The translations under genes were made by a program, and so were the position numbers. Below the pieces are notes generated by a model. It had not been told where the DNA came from, did not search any database, and saw only the letters and a program-made list of their open reading frames with translations. From contig OX439132.1 of NCBI GenBank assembly GCA_949318235.1, positions 45,527,141 to 45,591,140 of the forward strand: 64,000 nt of DNA. The letters are read 5' to 3'. The stretch's first letter is position 1. Every line of letters begins with the position of its first letter. Below are positions 53,501 to 64,000 of this stretch, in pieces. This DNA is from Ecdyonurus torrentis (taxonomy: Eukaryota; Arthropoda; Insecta; Ephemeroptera; Heptageniidae).

Positions 53501-54155
53501 AGAAACCAACAAGCGCCTTACCACGATGAGGTCCATAGCTTGGTGAAAATCTTGATGGCACAGGTTACACAAATATTTACAAGTTAATTAAGACGTTTCG
53601 AGGGCAACAGCCTTCTTCTTCAGAGGGTTGTTGCCCTCAAAATGTCTTAGTTAATTTGTAAATATTTGTGTAAGCTGTGCCATCAAGACTTTCACCAAGC
53701 TACGGACCTCATCGTAGTAAGGCGCTTGATGGTTTCTCCTATCCTTTTCTTTGATTACAAATTCAAACCGAAATGGTTTTAACCTTTCCTAATTAATTAT
53801 ATTAGTATACATACCATTGTACATGAAGTCCACCAAGGCCTCAAGTTTTGGCAGCTCCACATCTTGCAGGAACACAATGGGCTGCTGCCAAGGCTGCAAC
53901 TGTAATCATAAAATTATGTATTGTATAGATATACATAAGTTGTCACTCACATGGCAGCTAGCCTGGTTTGACGTGGACACTTACCTTGAAGAGAGACCTG
54001 AAGTGTGGACTGCAGGCAGCCAGCACAGTCTTGTGTGCCTGGATATATTGTCCCTGGCAGGCAAGGGTCACGTCCACCAGATCTCCACTGGACAGCAAGT
54101 CACGCAGTCCTCGGCTCAGACCAAACTTTTCACATTTCAACGTCAGCTGACTCAT
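44979..54155 (-). CDS. Gene B: complete BTB/POZ-C2H2 zinc-finger transcription factor (8 coding exons)
   Basis: Spliced model, minus strand: 54155-53985, 53899-53815, 52953-52865, 52069-51969, 51895-51543, 51285-51226, 49868-49623, 45610-44979. Every intron is GT-AG and all phases join, giving 1737 nt and 578 residues. Residues ~1-115 form a BTB domain with the hallmark VDVTLA, AHK and CSPHF motifs. Residues 116-287 are an acidic, Pro-rich linker containing an IKVE SUMO-type motif near residue 246. Residues 288-369 are a Ser/Thr-rich 24-residue repeat, and six C2H2 fingers start at residue 398. Family knowledge: BTB mediates dimerisation or corepressor binding and the fingers bind DNA, so a nuclear regulator of the lola/tramtrack/broad class is likely. 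The start is the ATG at 54155, just inside a plausible 3' splice site (tttgccag), so a 5'UTR exon may lie upstream. Three further terminal exons downstream could replace the last one. No transcript was available to confirm splicing. Confidence 0.82.
46615..47008. mobile_element. ~394-bp MITE with long inverted arms
   Basis: Left cagtgataattatg..ttttaaaattttaatt..gcgcgctgagagc, mirrored at right (gctctcagcgcgtt..aattaaaattttaag..caccactg). Both arms include a gacgtaggttct / agaacctacgtc pair and a gctagcgtgag / ctcacgctagc pair. No coding capacity. Confidence 0.68.
47055..47200 (+). mobile_element. Pogo/Tigger-like transposon end (fragment)
   Basis: cagtaaaacctcgatatagc followed by repeats of gcgaaatttcattatagcga, the style of pogo-family termini (CAGT-AACCTCG-ATA-CGAA). 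No matching opposite end or transposase found. Confidence 0.4.
48771..49258. repeat. ~123-bp minisatellite in the gene B intron (four units)
   Basis: Unit starts at about 48771, 48907, 49030 and 49153 (atgagatgaggtgaacc, gactgactgcatggccagag). The gene C intron has two units (62708 and 62845). Confidence 0.8.
49623..49868 (-). CDS. Gene B exon 7: Ser/Thr-rich exon with 24-residue tandem repeat
   Basis: 246 nt between tgtgcag and agag|gtaggc, phase 1 in and out. It starts GDSWCDEAGPSST and then holds two copies of a 72-bp coding repeat (SGLEASTSRLTSTCDKVAST type) before QPSQRAVVPGVSS. The gene C counterpart at 63280-63579 has three copies of the same 72-bp repeat, so this is a length-variable coding minisatellite. 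The 3' phase matches the acceptor phase of every zinc-finger exon in the window. Confidence 0.75.
50473..50542. repeat. (TA)n microsatellite, insertion site of the hammerhead element
   Basis: Pure TA. The matching run in gene A hosts the 275-2920 element. Confidence 0.93.
50581..50619 (+). promoter_or_regulatory. Candidate core promoter of the hammerhead retroelement
   Basis: TATAAAA at 50581-50587 inside a GC-rich patch, with an initiator-like TCAGTC around 50614-50619. The spacing of about 30 bp fits a Pol II TATA/Inr promoter, and transcription would place the hammerhead about 55 nt into the RNA. Sequence pattern only. Confidence 0.45.
50672..50716 (+). ncRNA. Hammerhead ribozyme motif (type I, minimal stem III)
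   Basis: Every conserved core element is present in order. Stem I is 50672-50677 (GCCTTA) paired with 50711-50716 (TAAGGC), six perfect pairs. The core CTGATGA is 50678-50684. Stem II is GTCC/GGAC (50685-50688 with 50697-50700) around an 8-nt loop. The GAA core begins at 50701. Stem III is the palindrome ACCGGT (50704-50709), and the cleavage-site C is 50710. A tiny palindromic stem III is typical of hammerheads in Penelope-like elements and animal retrozymes, which often act as dimers. Activity is inferred from sequence only. Confidence 0.87.
51226..51285 (-). CDS. Gene B exon 6: short acidic exon
   Basis: 60 nt, acceptor atgacag, donor caag|gtcagt. It encodes DCDAEEEKDSSHLADQTSLQ with a split codon at each end, both phase 1. 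The frame is open and compatible with exons 5 and 7, and the gene A copy (3167-3226) is intact. Recognised from conservation and phase rather than from a domain. Confidence 0.7.
51543..51895 (-). CDS. Gene B exon 5: acidic Ser/Thr-rich linker
   Basis: 353 nt between cacacag and caag|gtgaga. It encodes about 118 residues of linker rich in S, T, E and Q (for example SNNCDVSKRATSPELEEVQT) with an IKVEHEE stretch that fits the psi-K-x-E SUMO consensus. The gene A copy differs at a handful of residues (RRSNN versus RCSNN, TRSP versus TWPP, ELLDLS versus ELRDLF). Disordered linkers of this kind are usual between BTB and zinc fingers. Confidence 0.8.
51969..52069 (-). CDS. Gene B exon 4: proline-rich linker
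   Basis: 101 nt between ttttcag and cag|gtaaga. It begins SSEGELLTTDVQPKTLLSHP, runs into PAPPPPTPPP and ends AKIA plus a split Arg codon. Read-through of the donor meets a stop at once, which supports splicing here. Low-complexity linker; no domain recognised. Confidence 0.78.
52483..52700. repeat. Inverted-repeat element in gene B intron 3
   Basis: Orthologous position and sequence to 4423-4690 in gene A, with a shorter centre. It was present before the A/B duplication. Confidence 0.52.
52865..52953 (-). CDS. Gene B exon 3: BTB C-terminal helices
   Basis: 89 nt, entered after tttgcag and left at caag|gtagga. It completes the BTB fold with GEVTVQQEDLAGLLRLAEAL followed by KVTGLAAQDK, matching the family pattern GEV-V-E-L-LL--AE-L-V-GL. 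It ends in phase 0. The same exon in gene A is 4852-4940. Confidence 0.84.
53481..53754. repeat. Palindromic repeat in gene B intron 2
   Basis: Two ~125-bp arms in inverted orientation (accaaagaaaaggatagg to cctatccttttctttg) around a centre with cttcttcagaggg. The minus strand contains CTGAAGA and GAAACGTC separated by an imperfect stem, which recalls a decayed hammerhead, but stem I is not formed. The same repeat is at 5476-5754. Confidence 0.6.
53815..53899 (-). CDS. Gene B exon 2: BTB middle
   Basis: 85 nt between an acceptor (gattacag) and a donor (g|gtatgtata). It encodes LQPWQQPIVFLQDVELPKL and then EALVDFMYN, the typical BTB segment after the AACSP motif (PIVFLQDV, LVDFMYNG). It ends in phase 1, so the glycine codon is split with exon 3. 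Compared with gene A, LAKL is LPKL and the donor is gtatgt rather than gtaagt. Confidence 0.82.
53985..54155 (-). CDS. Gene B exon 1: BTB N-terminal half
   Basis: 57 codons starting MSQLTLKC and ending FRSLFK at a consensus donor (aag|gtaagt, phase 0). It contains the BTB core motifs VDVTLACQG and AHKTVLAACSPHF. The exon is almost identical to gene A exon 1 (6584-6754); one visible difference is Q in place of R after CQG. An in-frame TTG two codons upstream is not needed, since the ATG at 54155 gives a normal BTB start. Confidence 0.85.
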
Positions 54156-54420
54156 GCTCAAGCTGCTCTGGCAAACATAACATCAATAAATTACTGAAAT
54201 AAAAGTATGCATATTATATACCTCAATATATTTTATCTATCGTACAGTAAACTGGGGCAAGCAAAATCTCAGGGAATATCAATAATGTACAACTTTATTT
54301 CTTTTTCCTACAAATCAGTATGTATATGTATGTACACATAATGCATCTGCTAAGATTGTAACATCAATTTTGTTTACCTTTTTTCTTTTTATATTTTCTT
54401 TGAAAGCTTATAATAGAAGA

Positions 54421-56022
54421 AGCATGACAGTTATATCATGAGAATAAGTAACCGGACATCATTGGAGCAGCAACAATGAGAATGTTGGGTATACCGAATG
54501 TTGCGAGTGGTGACTGGTGATCGTTTAAAAATATTTTTTTAAATCCGCGCAAGTCAAACAAATTATCAGAACTATTGCTTAATACTGAATTAAAATATTA
54601 TGTTAGTATTTAGTATATTCATTGACAGTTTAATTGACAATTAGTACAAAAAGCACAGCTAAATTTCTTGTTTTCATTTGGTCAACATTTGGCATCTGTT
54701 TGGAAACAAAACACATGCGAAATGCAAATGCGTTAGAAGTTTTTGCGCGGGAGAAATACTTTTGAAATAATTTTTTCGCTAAAAAATAAAACATACGTTT
54801 TACGAAGTATTTTATTTTGCATTATTTTGAATTTAAAAGAACTATATAAATCTGTATCCTCAACCTCGTAATCAGAGATATGTAAATTTAATAGATAATG
54901 ATTTTATTTTAGAATTATATTATTGCAGAAATAATCATACATTTTACATTCTTTCAGTTTTATTCTGTAATATGTTGTACAGTTGTACAGTGTGTTTTAT
55001 CATAAATGGCACAATTTGAAATGCCTCTCTTCAGTCCCAGTATAATAGATCAGAAAATTCAATAAAAAAGTAGACAATATTAAAAAAAAAAAAAAAATCG
55101 AACAATATTAGAGATAAATAATAAAAATACAAGAAATGGTGACCATAAAACGCCCTTGAATTTTTTACGCGTTTTTAAAAGCTATTTTGACATGTCGTCC
55201 ATGCCAACATGTTAAATCACTCAATAACATGGGCCTATAGTAACATGATTCATATTATACTCATATTGGCAGTTTGAAAATATGAAGCAATATTTTTGAG
55301 AGCATATTATTTAGAGCATATTGAATTTAGTATCTCAAAAGTATAATGTGAGTAAATAAAATAAATCATTTTGCCAGTTTAAAACCACTATGAAATATTT
55401 TTGGGAGCATTAATTGATGTTGTAAATATGTTGAATTAGCATCTCAAGTATGTGAGAAAAATAACATTAACAAAAAATTAATCGATTTCCCAAAGAAAAT
55501 TGGCTTAAATGAAGTTTGTCCTATGCTGATCAATGTTATTCACTACTCCAGTATGGCCTCCAAGCGCAATAAATATGACGTCATCCACATATACACCCTA
55601 TAACAAAAAATAACCAATTTCCCAAAGAACGAATTTTGTCCTCTGCTGAGAAATTTTGGTTCATTAATCCAGTATGACGTGAAAGCACATTCAGTATGAC
55701 ATCATGCGCAGACAATCATAAATAAATAAATAAATAAATTTATTGATCAGAAGATTACATAGTAATATAGATCTTGTCACATAAACATTATAATAATGAA
55801 TGAATAATAATGAATGATGAATAAATCATCTTTATAATATTACAATTATTATAAATGCAACGACATGCACAATATATTTATATTATACTTTGTTTATCAA
55901 GTATATGTCACTACGATACAAGCAGTGTGTTCAATTCTATTAAATAAATAACATTTTAATAAACCATTTTTAAAAGAGATTTCGTCTGTTAGAGTACAAT
56001 ATGGTGACACATATGTGTGTAT
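54421..56022. other. Upstream flank of gene B; no further exon recognised
   Basis: 54457-54940 duplicates 21770-22240. 55140-55700 holds degenerate copies of a tatctcaagtatg / gagcatt / tgacgtcat phrase also seen at 24950-25260. A 5'UTR exon or promoter is expected here but none could be identified. Confidence 0.4.
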
Positions 56023-56460
<438 letters not shown>

Positions 56461-56555
56461 CATATATGGACTATATATGAAACTTTCAACACTTGTTCTT
56501 GACCACCAATGGTTGATTTTTAGAAGCGGTACCCCGAGATACTTCCGTCAGGTCA

Positions 56556-57477
56556 ACCCCTGGTGACCTTACAAGGTCCAATTTTGACTCATTTGGTTTT
56601 TATTTTTTCTCGAAAAAAATATTGTGTGTATCAAATTGATTTTTTCACCAGGTGATGGAGGAATAAATTATTTATTATTATGAATTTTTTCAAAATGCAG
56701 TGTTGCATAATTTTGCAACAGTGATGCCAAACGTAAACGAAGTCAACAAAATGCATAATTTTTCTTCAGCAAAAGTGATTAAAAGTTGAAAAATAAAAAA
56801 GAGAGAAAAATGAAGTTTCAATGTTTAATACTATGCATTAACATTATAGCAATATAATTAAAATAATATTTCCAAATTTGAATATAAACTTTAAATTTTT
56901 TTAGTATTTTCCTAGTTGCGAGATTTTGAACCTGCGACTCTCTCGCTCTCAAAACAATAGCAAAAGGCACGGACTTTTCTATCATTTTTATTTTAGATTA
57001 TTTATTATTTATAAAAAGAATTACACAGAAAGAAAAAATTAATGAAAAATGAATGAATGAAGTCCGTGACTTGCTATTGTTTTGAGAGCGAGAGTCGCAG
57101 GTTCAAAAACTCGCAACTAGGAAAATACTAAAAAAATATTAAAGTTTATATTCAAATTCGGAAATATTATTTTATTTATATTGCTATAATGTTAATGCAT
57201 AGTATTAAACATTGGAACTTCATTTTTACTCTTTTTTTATTTTTCAACTTTTAATCACTTTTGCTGAAGAAAAATTATGCATTTTGTTGACTTGGTTTAC
57301 GTTTGGCATCACTGTTGCAAAATTACGCAACACTGAATTTTGAAAAAATTCATAATAATAAAAAATTTATTACTCCATCATCTGGTGAAAAAATCAATTT
57401 GATACACACAATATTTTTTTCGAGAAAAAATAAAAACCAAATGAGTCAAAATTGGACCTTGTAAGGTCACCAGGGGT
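56556..57477. mobile_element. ~920-bp near-perfect palindrome (foldback element)
   Basis: Arms of about 430 bp (56556-57000 and 57058-57477) are near-identical inverted copies: accttacaaggtccaatttt versus its inverse at 57450. The inner ends carry gagagcgagagtcgcaggtt, which resembles a tRNA T-arm. The centre is a ~60-bp A/T loop. Its right edge is the sharp start of unit e. Confidence 0.78.
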
Positions 57478-57773
57478 CACCAACTAAATACTGTTGAAAA
57501 CTTTTTATGGTCTCTATTTTATTTCGTCTACAGCATAAATGCGTTAATATTTTAAAAAATTGTCAAATTTTAGACTTCTTCTTTAAACTAATTTGATAAT
57601 TAAATAAATTATTTAATTAAAACTTTCAGATTCAGAAAGGGTTATTTTCAAAAAAAAAAAAAAAAAAAAAAAAATAATAATACAAGCTAATATTTAGATA
57701 AGAAAAGATTAGTATCCTGCAGTGCTGGCAACCAGTTGGTCACTTGTGCGCCACAATTAGCCTACCTGTCAGG

Positions 57774-57776
<3 letters not shown>

Positions 57777-57807
<31 letters not shown>
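57777..57807. repeat. (CT)n microsatellite of unit e
   Basis: Follows the ctgtcaggata landmark. Confidence 0.93.
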
Positions 57808-57810
<3 letters not shown>

Positions 57811-59766
57811 CCTCACTACTTTTTTGCCCATGAAGAGATATTTTTTAACACGCACGGTACGGCAAGGTATTCGAAGCTGAGCTTTGAACAGAAATATAAT
57901 ATGTTTACGAAAAAAAAAAAAAGAAAAAGAAAAAAGGAAGAAAAAAGAAAGAAAAAAAGGAAAAGGGGCTCAAACGAATTGTTGCATTATATATTCCACC
58001 ACATAATTTAAAGAGCTTTTAGTTTCTTTAGGTTTAAGGTGCTTGTCAGTTAAATTAAATTGCAAATCTCCTTAACTTTCACTACTTTGACATTTTTGAA
58101 TTGATTTTTATTAAAAACGTTGAAAACTTGCAATTCATAATAGATTAAAAAGTAAAAGCAAGTAAATTGCTTTACTATGATTCCAATTATGCATTGAGAT
58201 GTTGATGCGGACACTTACTTATTTTCTCTGTTGCACCGACTGCAAGTGTTTTTAGCTGCCCAAAAAAATAATACGCATTCATTGGTTGATCTTGTTTTTT
58301 GAGCAGATAAAAGTGAGTCGCATGTTGAGATTGGAACTTTTTTTTTGTGTGTGTGACTTTTTGTTCATTCTTATCAGGTCCAAAGTTCCAAACGAAAAAA
58401 TAACAATAGTCAACCATATGTATAAACGTAGTAAACAGGTAATGATGTCATGATCAGATGTTTTTAACAAAGGAAAATTTTCACAGCTGGCTCAAGAGTT
58501 GTGTGTAGTTTATAGAACAAAAACAAGTGTTTTAATGAAGAAATCAGTAAATAAATTATAACTCAAAGGTAAACTTATGTGTTGTTCCCATATAAAATAT
58601 TTTATATTATTAAAATATACTTCATTATGCAGTTATGAAGTGCGCATTGTCTCTTCATTTTTTTTTTTTTAATACAGTACTTCTATAGTTATCGATTCAG
58701 AACAGTAAAAATGTGTAGCGCCTGTTTTACAGAAACTTCTTTTATTACATTTCATCTCTACAGTAAATTACTGTTTATTAATGTAGTAATTTTTAAATTT
58801 TAAAGGGACACAGAAACCAAAAAAAATTTGAAGATGTGTTTAATCCACTACTTAGTACTAGTATTTATGAAAATAATTTTAAATGTCTTTTGGAGCCGGT
58901 GCGCCTCTTCCTTTTAATTAAAAAATTAAATCAAAGTTTGCTACGCCCACTTATACAGTATACTTCGCTTCACGTATCTTCAGAACTGACTCACGCTATT
59001 TGGTCACTTTTGGTAGCCAAAATCACATTAACATTATTGCCGCTTCATACAAGGCAATACCTGTTTGTCATTTTAACCGTAAAATGTAGCTGAGTGCTGA
59101 TTAAAGCTAAAAACTTACATGAATCGAAGTATAAAAGTCAGCTAAATAACGATCATACTTTAATTTAATATTTAAATTAGAAGGAATAGTCGCATCAGAT
59201 TTTAAGAACTTGTGCAATTGTTTTTGTACGTATAAGTAGATTCTAAAAACCAAGGTGTCTGTGGTCTGTGCCACTGTAACACTTATATCTCTGATGATAT
59301 ATTAAGTGGCAAAAATGGCATGCTGATTTCATAAAGTATATACATATATATTCCTTAAAAATTTGTAATATTGGCATATGAAAATCACATGTATTTAACT
59401 GGAGTTTTGCGTCAACTGAAATCACCATCTGATTGCATTGTATGGACATATTAAATGGACATGAAAGATACTGTACAAATTCAACAGCCAGCAAGGAAAT
59501 ATAAGCTGTATCAAGTTATAGTAGAATGTGGCAAAGAACCACTAGTTCTTATTTTGACATACATATTGTTACATATATAAACTTATTTGATCTGTATTTT
59601 AATTACTATACTACGACTAGGTTAACCCCTACACAGCCTCCACACTCTTGCAAATACATTGGAGTACAACTAATTAGGGAGATAAAGAAAACTTCTAATT
59701 TATACTTGCGTTTCAAGCAATATTTATTTAGTTACAAATTATACAATGACATAATGTAATACAATA

Positions 59767-59873
59767 GTGTTGTTCGTAAACCCTGTTTTCTTTTGCACCA
59801 AAAAATGCGCATTCCATTTGAATAACCAAAGGTGATCGTCATTTTAGGAGCAGAGAACAGGGTTTACAACAGC
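59767..59873. mobile_element. ~107-bp MITE, copy 4 (unit e)
   Basis: As copies 2 and 3. Shared position shows insertion before the c/d/e duplication. Confidence 0.62.
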
Positions 59874-60462
59874 ATTAATAACTTTGCACGTATATTTTAT
59901 AGCTATATAAAATAAAACAATATTCTGATAGAGCAATTTGAGAAAATTAATCAAAAATTGATTTTGCATCAAAATTAACATCGAGCACCAGACTTAGGTT
60001 GAAAAGATGTTGCTTTGAAATTTAAAATGCGATACGCCTCACAACTTCTGTTAGTCAATAGTCTCTAGGCATATTATTAATATGTCATTAAAATTAAAAA
60101 AAGAAACAAAATAAAAAATATTTAAATTGAACATCTTCTTGTGCTTTCAGTATGTAATGTTATGAAACATTTCTACAATAATTTTAGAACTTACAATATA
60201 CTGTTACACTTCATTTCTTATTGTTTATTATATGTATGTATGTGTTATATGTACACACAAACACACACATAAACATATGATACAGCACAATAAATTGTGT
60301 TATAAATGCAAGATTCACACAGCACTGCTACAGAACACTAAGAACATGGTATAAAAATGGTTTATGTTTTTCTTAGGTTCTGATTTTGAAGAATACAAAA
60401 ATATAAACCAGCAACATTACAGTTACTGTAAATTTATAAATGTTACAAATTGTTAGGTGGCA

Positions 60463-61091
60463 TCAACATTTATCACCATGATCTTTACGTTCATGTGACG
60501 CTAGGTGGTACTTATTATGAAACACACGTGGACACCAGCGACACTTGAAACACAACTCGGGGTGATGTTGTGTCATATGTTCTTTCTTTAGTTGAAATGT
60601 TGGAAACTTCTCAACACAAAATGTACAAGACAAGTTTGTGCCAAGTTTAATCTCAATGCCGTGTGCAGAAATTGAATGTTGTCTTAAAAGTTTGTTTCCT
60701 ACAAATTGCTTTCCACACTCCTTGCAAACAAACGGGTAAAGTTCTTTACCATGTAAATTTATTTTATGTTGTTTAAACTCGCCGTTATTAGGAAACTTTG
60801 CTGCACAAATCTTACACGAGAATCTCAACGTTCTTGGATGTTGTTTTCTATAGTGCCCACATAAAGCTATGTTACTTTTATAATATTTAGGACAGAGGTC
60901 ACATTTGAAGGTGACTTGCCCAGGTTGACGAGCCTTGTTGTCATGAGTCTTGCTGACGTGGCTCTGCAGAGATGTTTTACATTTAAAATAAACTTCGCAA
61001 TCTTGACAGTAATAAGGTGTCGTGGTGTCTTCATCGTTGCTTTCACTCTCGCTGTCTTGTGGCTCAACAACTCGCTTCTTCAGACGACGGC
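60463..61091 (-). CDS. Zinc-finger terminal exon e (gene C, six C2H2 fingers)
   Basis: Acceptor tttgcag, GRRLKKRVVEPQDSESES, then 629 nt open to HGDKC-stop. Six fingers start CQDCEVYF, CDLCPKYY, CKICAAKF, CKECGKQF, CTFCVEKF and CRWCPRVF. The finger 2 helix reads SNIALCG and the finger 4 helix GNKLLRQ, different from c and d. It lies 2.2 kb downstream of the gene C repeat exon with compatible phase, so it is the proximal terminal exon of gene C. Downstream sequence (about 57480-60460) resembles the region below exon c more than that below exon d. Confidence 0.83.
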
Positions 61092-61943
61092 CTGCAAAAT
61101 GCACATCTCTTCAGTTCCCAACATAAAAAGTGCACTTTTTAATGCTTTTTTTTAATAGCATGTAAACAATACAATACATTTTAAAAGTTCAATTAAGCAC
61201 ACATGTATCAATGCTAACATAAGTGCACCAGTTGTTTGACAACATTGTTTGATTAAGTGCAATTATCTTAAAATTGATAGTTCTTGATTTTCATTTTATA
61301 TTTGTTGAACATGTGTGCCTTCATCGCTATAACGTTGATGACTACTTTTGTCACGACTTTTTTTTTTTTTTCTTTCTTTCTTGTCATTTTTCAATATTTC
61401 AGAAAGTTTATTTAAGACAACAGTTGACAGTATAAGTATTTGCAAGGATTTTTTATTTGATATTTTAAATGCAAAAAATTGAATATTTTGCTGCTAATTG
61501 GAAGCCTGATAAAGTGAACCTAAATAATAATATAAAAAACTATTTAAGCTACAGTTTTTTACTACACATATACTTGTTAGATAGCATGACAATATATGTC
61601 TAGTCTACTCTTCCAAGGTACTTTTTTGGTATCTTCAAAAATGTTTTTTTTTTTTGTTTTTTTTTTAAATAAAAAAAAAAGGAATTTCACCATTAAATTA
61701 TGATTTTTTTTGAGGTTTTAGTCCCATAAGAGCCCATTATAATTTCAATAATTATTTTCTTTCTTATTTGATGGTCACGGGTTCTGAAAATGTTATCATA
61801 TATAGGTAGCTGTTACAATTAACTTTCAAATAGCATCATAAACATATGAAGTTTTCTTTTAAAATTTTGAGATATAAGCCATCTATATACACACAACCCT
61901 TCTAGAATAACAATTTGATTGGATGCTGTTAAGCAAATACAAA

Positions 61944-62048
<105 letters not shown>

Positions 62049-62707
62049 AGAGCAGCTACACTCTGGCCAAAAAAAGGTCGTTCTCGCCAAAAACTGTATC
62101 TGTGGTGCTAAACCAATCAGAGAGCGTGTTATAAACCTACCTGCCAATCACAGTTGACTTTACATAGTTAATTACACTGTATCCGCTCAAACTAGTATTG
62201 GGAGAAATGTACATACTTTTTTTTTGTGCGTTTGATCTATTAGCCCTCTGTAAATATTAAAGTTCCATGATATGGTTCTACGTTTAAAATTTGTGAACGT
62301 TTATTTTATTTATTATTTTCCTTTAATTACAGGTGCGCAATATTTTTTCCGTGGTAATTTTCTAGAATGTACTTTATTATGTAGCACGTCTTTCTTTCAA
62401 ACAGTTAATGAAATACTTATTTTAGTAGGCTTAAGTAAAGTGGAGCAAATATCGATTTCTGTCATAAATAAATTATGCAAGTACATATTGACGGCATTTT
62501 TCTGCAATTTTGTTATAGCAAAGTGGCCAAGTGGCGATTCCTAATTGGTTTCCTTGAATTTCGTTCTAATGATATTTTACTGTATTATATATCCTATATC
62601 CCCCTCCCCAGTAATTTCAAGAAATCAGTTAGTCTGTCAGTTTAAATTCTAAAAATAAATAATAGGCTAATAATAATAAAAATAAAAAGGTTTAAAAGAA
62701 AGGCATG

Positions 62708-62945
62708 AATGAGATGAGGTGAACCATCCTGAGATACCTCTATCTTGGCACGAGTCACTACCACCTTGCACTGCCAGGACTGACTGCATGGCCAGAGACA
62801 TGAATACACTTAGCTGTCAACACTAAACATCTCTACATATAGCAATGAGACGAGGTGAACCTCTGACTTGACGTGGGTCACTACCACCTTGCACTGTCAG
62901 GACTGACTGCATGGCCAGAGACATGAATACATTTAGCTGTCAAGC
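62708..62945. repeat. ~123-bp minisatellite in the gene C intron (two units)
   Basis: Same unit as 48771-49258, shorter array. Confidence 0.78.
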
Positions 62946-63279
62946 TTAAAAAACTCTCCCCTACAGTTTAACCTGTGACACACCTGGCCTGGCATACACT
63001 CAGGCATCAACTTGTAGAGAACACAAGAGCACATTCAGTGCATACCACGGCCTCAGCAGCTCACACTACTTCTATCTCTCATTCCCCACTTGTTCCTAAC
63101 CTATCTCTATGTGTTTCTGCTATCAAATATTATTTATTCTCAAGTTAAAACAATGAAAAATTTCCATTTCTTACAACCACGTGAGGTAACTAATTTTCAT
63201 GAAGTTTTATAATTAAGGTGATCATTATGTGAGCCCTTGCTGTTTGTTCTCGAAGTTAAGTAATAAGTTTTGTGCTTAC

Positions 63280-63579
63280 CTCTGCTGCTGACACCAGGGA
63301 CTGCTGCATGCTGACTTGGCTGCTCAGTGCTAGCTACCTTATCACAAGTGCTAGTCAGTCTGGAAGTGCTAGCCTCAAGGCCTGAGATGCTGGGCTCAGT
63401 GCTAGCTACCTTATCACAAGTGCTAGTCAGTCTGGAAGTGCTTGCCTCAAGGCCTGAGATGCTGGGCTCAGTGCTAGCTACCTTATCACAAGTGCTAGTC
63501 AGTCTGGAAGTGCTAGCCTCAAGGCCTGAGATGCTGGGCTCAGTGCTGGAGGGGCCTGCCTTGTCACACCAGGAGTCAC
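63280..63579 (-). CDS. Gene C exon 7: Ser/Thr-rich exon with three 24-residue repeats (gene continues off the right edge)
   Basis: 300 nt between ctacag and agag|gtaagc, phase 1 at both ends, open throughout. Begins GDSWCDKAGPSSTEPSISGL and carries three copies of the 72-bp repeat (copies start about 63330, 63402 and 63474 on the plus strand) before QPSQHAAVPGVSS. Gene B has two copies. Exons 1-6 should lie right of the window, since flanking homology to the gene B intron continues toward 63900. Confidence 0.74.
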
Positions 63580-64000
63580 CTGTAGAAAGAACAACGTCAA
63601 ATTTAAGTACAATACTGCTGAAAGCTAGTCATTATAATGTAGCAATTATATTTTAAGTTAAATTGAAACATTTAGTCTGAAACATTTGAAACAGAGACTA
63701 AACATTTTAAATTGATTTTCATAATTTGTTTCACATTTCTTCTGAACTCAAAACAATCTGGGTATGTACATTCCCAGATGTGGGCCTCAAATATACGTAT
63801 TAGACCTTTATTATGCTCCTCCCCTTCTAGAAAGAAAAAATAAAAATAAAAAAAAAACAAGGGAAGAAGAAGAATAAAATTCTCCTTTCCCAAGCTTTGT
63901 ATGAGAATCACAAAACAGACCACTTCTATCCAATTTCAGATCTGGTTTTAAAAAAAACTCATCAAAACTGTGGATAAGTGGGTAAATACAGACTTGAACT
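63580..64000. other. Gene C intron upstream of the repeat exon
   Basis: Matches 49870-50180 of gene B for ~330 bp and then diverges. No exon seen before the window ends. Confidence 0.5.

Larger units (their letters stand above)
50365..54420. repeat. Segmental duplicate of 1-7015 (gene B copy)
   Basis: Sequence from ttgcaatctcgataatac through exons 6-1 to gaaagcttataatag corresponds to bases 1-7015 with few differences, apart from the private insertions described. Confidence 0.85.
57480..61091 (-). repeat. Duplication unit e (contains zinc-finger exon e)
   Basis: Begins abruptly at the edge of the 56556-57477 palindrome with actgttgaaaactttttatg, then carries the same landmarks as c and d through to the exon. 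The CT run, the MITE at 59767 and the gtgttgttcgtaaaccctg block are all present. Confidence 0.7.

Overview
The window is eukaryotic, AT-rich and repeat-dense. It has intron-split BTB/POZ and C2H2 zinc-finger coding exons, long TA/CT/TTTC microsatellites, tRNA-derived and foldback repeats and a large satellite array. The BTB-ZF family (lola/tramtrack/broad type) and the extreme microsatellite load suggest an arthropod, possibly a crustacean. That assignment is inference. No bacterial or organellar genes are visible.

All supported coding sequence is on the minus strand and belongs to a tandem array of BTB-zinc-finger genes. Gene B is the complete one. Seven exons at 54155-49623 encode BTB, linker and a Ser/Thr-rich repeat segment. 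All junctions are phase-compatible, and the nearest terminal exon (44979-45610) carries six C2H2 fingers, giving a 578-residue model. Three more terminal zinc-finger exons lie further downstream at 40057-40685, 35208-35950 and 27616-28363, all with the same acceptor and the same phase. They look like alternative 3' exons, although the last has a 5-bp frameshift. Gene A (exons 1-6, 6754-3167) is a near-identical duplicate running off the left edge. Gene C shows only its repeat exon (63280-63579) and zinc-finger exon (60463-61091); its BTB exons lie beyond the right edge.

Region by region. 1-7017: gene A, with a 2.65-kb TIR element and foldback/ribozyme-like repeats in introns. 7018-21768: a 14.75-kb insertion with TIR-like ends, filled by about 37 copies of a ~362-bp satellite arranged as a giant inverted repeat. 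21769-24540: the continued gene-A flank, GTTCTA-rich DNA and a tRNA-derived SINE. 24540-45610: four tandem units, each holding one terminal zinc-finger exon plus shared landmarks and different transposons. 45610-49620: intron with foldback elements and a minisatellite. 49620-54155: gene B 5' exons, with a hammerhead-ribozyme retroelement fragment downstream of exon 6. 54160-57480: flank and a 0.9-kb palindrome. 57480-64000: gene C.

The most interesting points are the expandable menu of terminal zinc-finger exons whose helix residues differ, a near-perfect hammerhead ribozyme motif at 50672-50716, and the TIR-bounded inverted satellite array inserted about 260 bp upstream of the gene A start codon.
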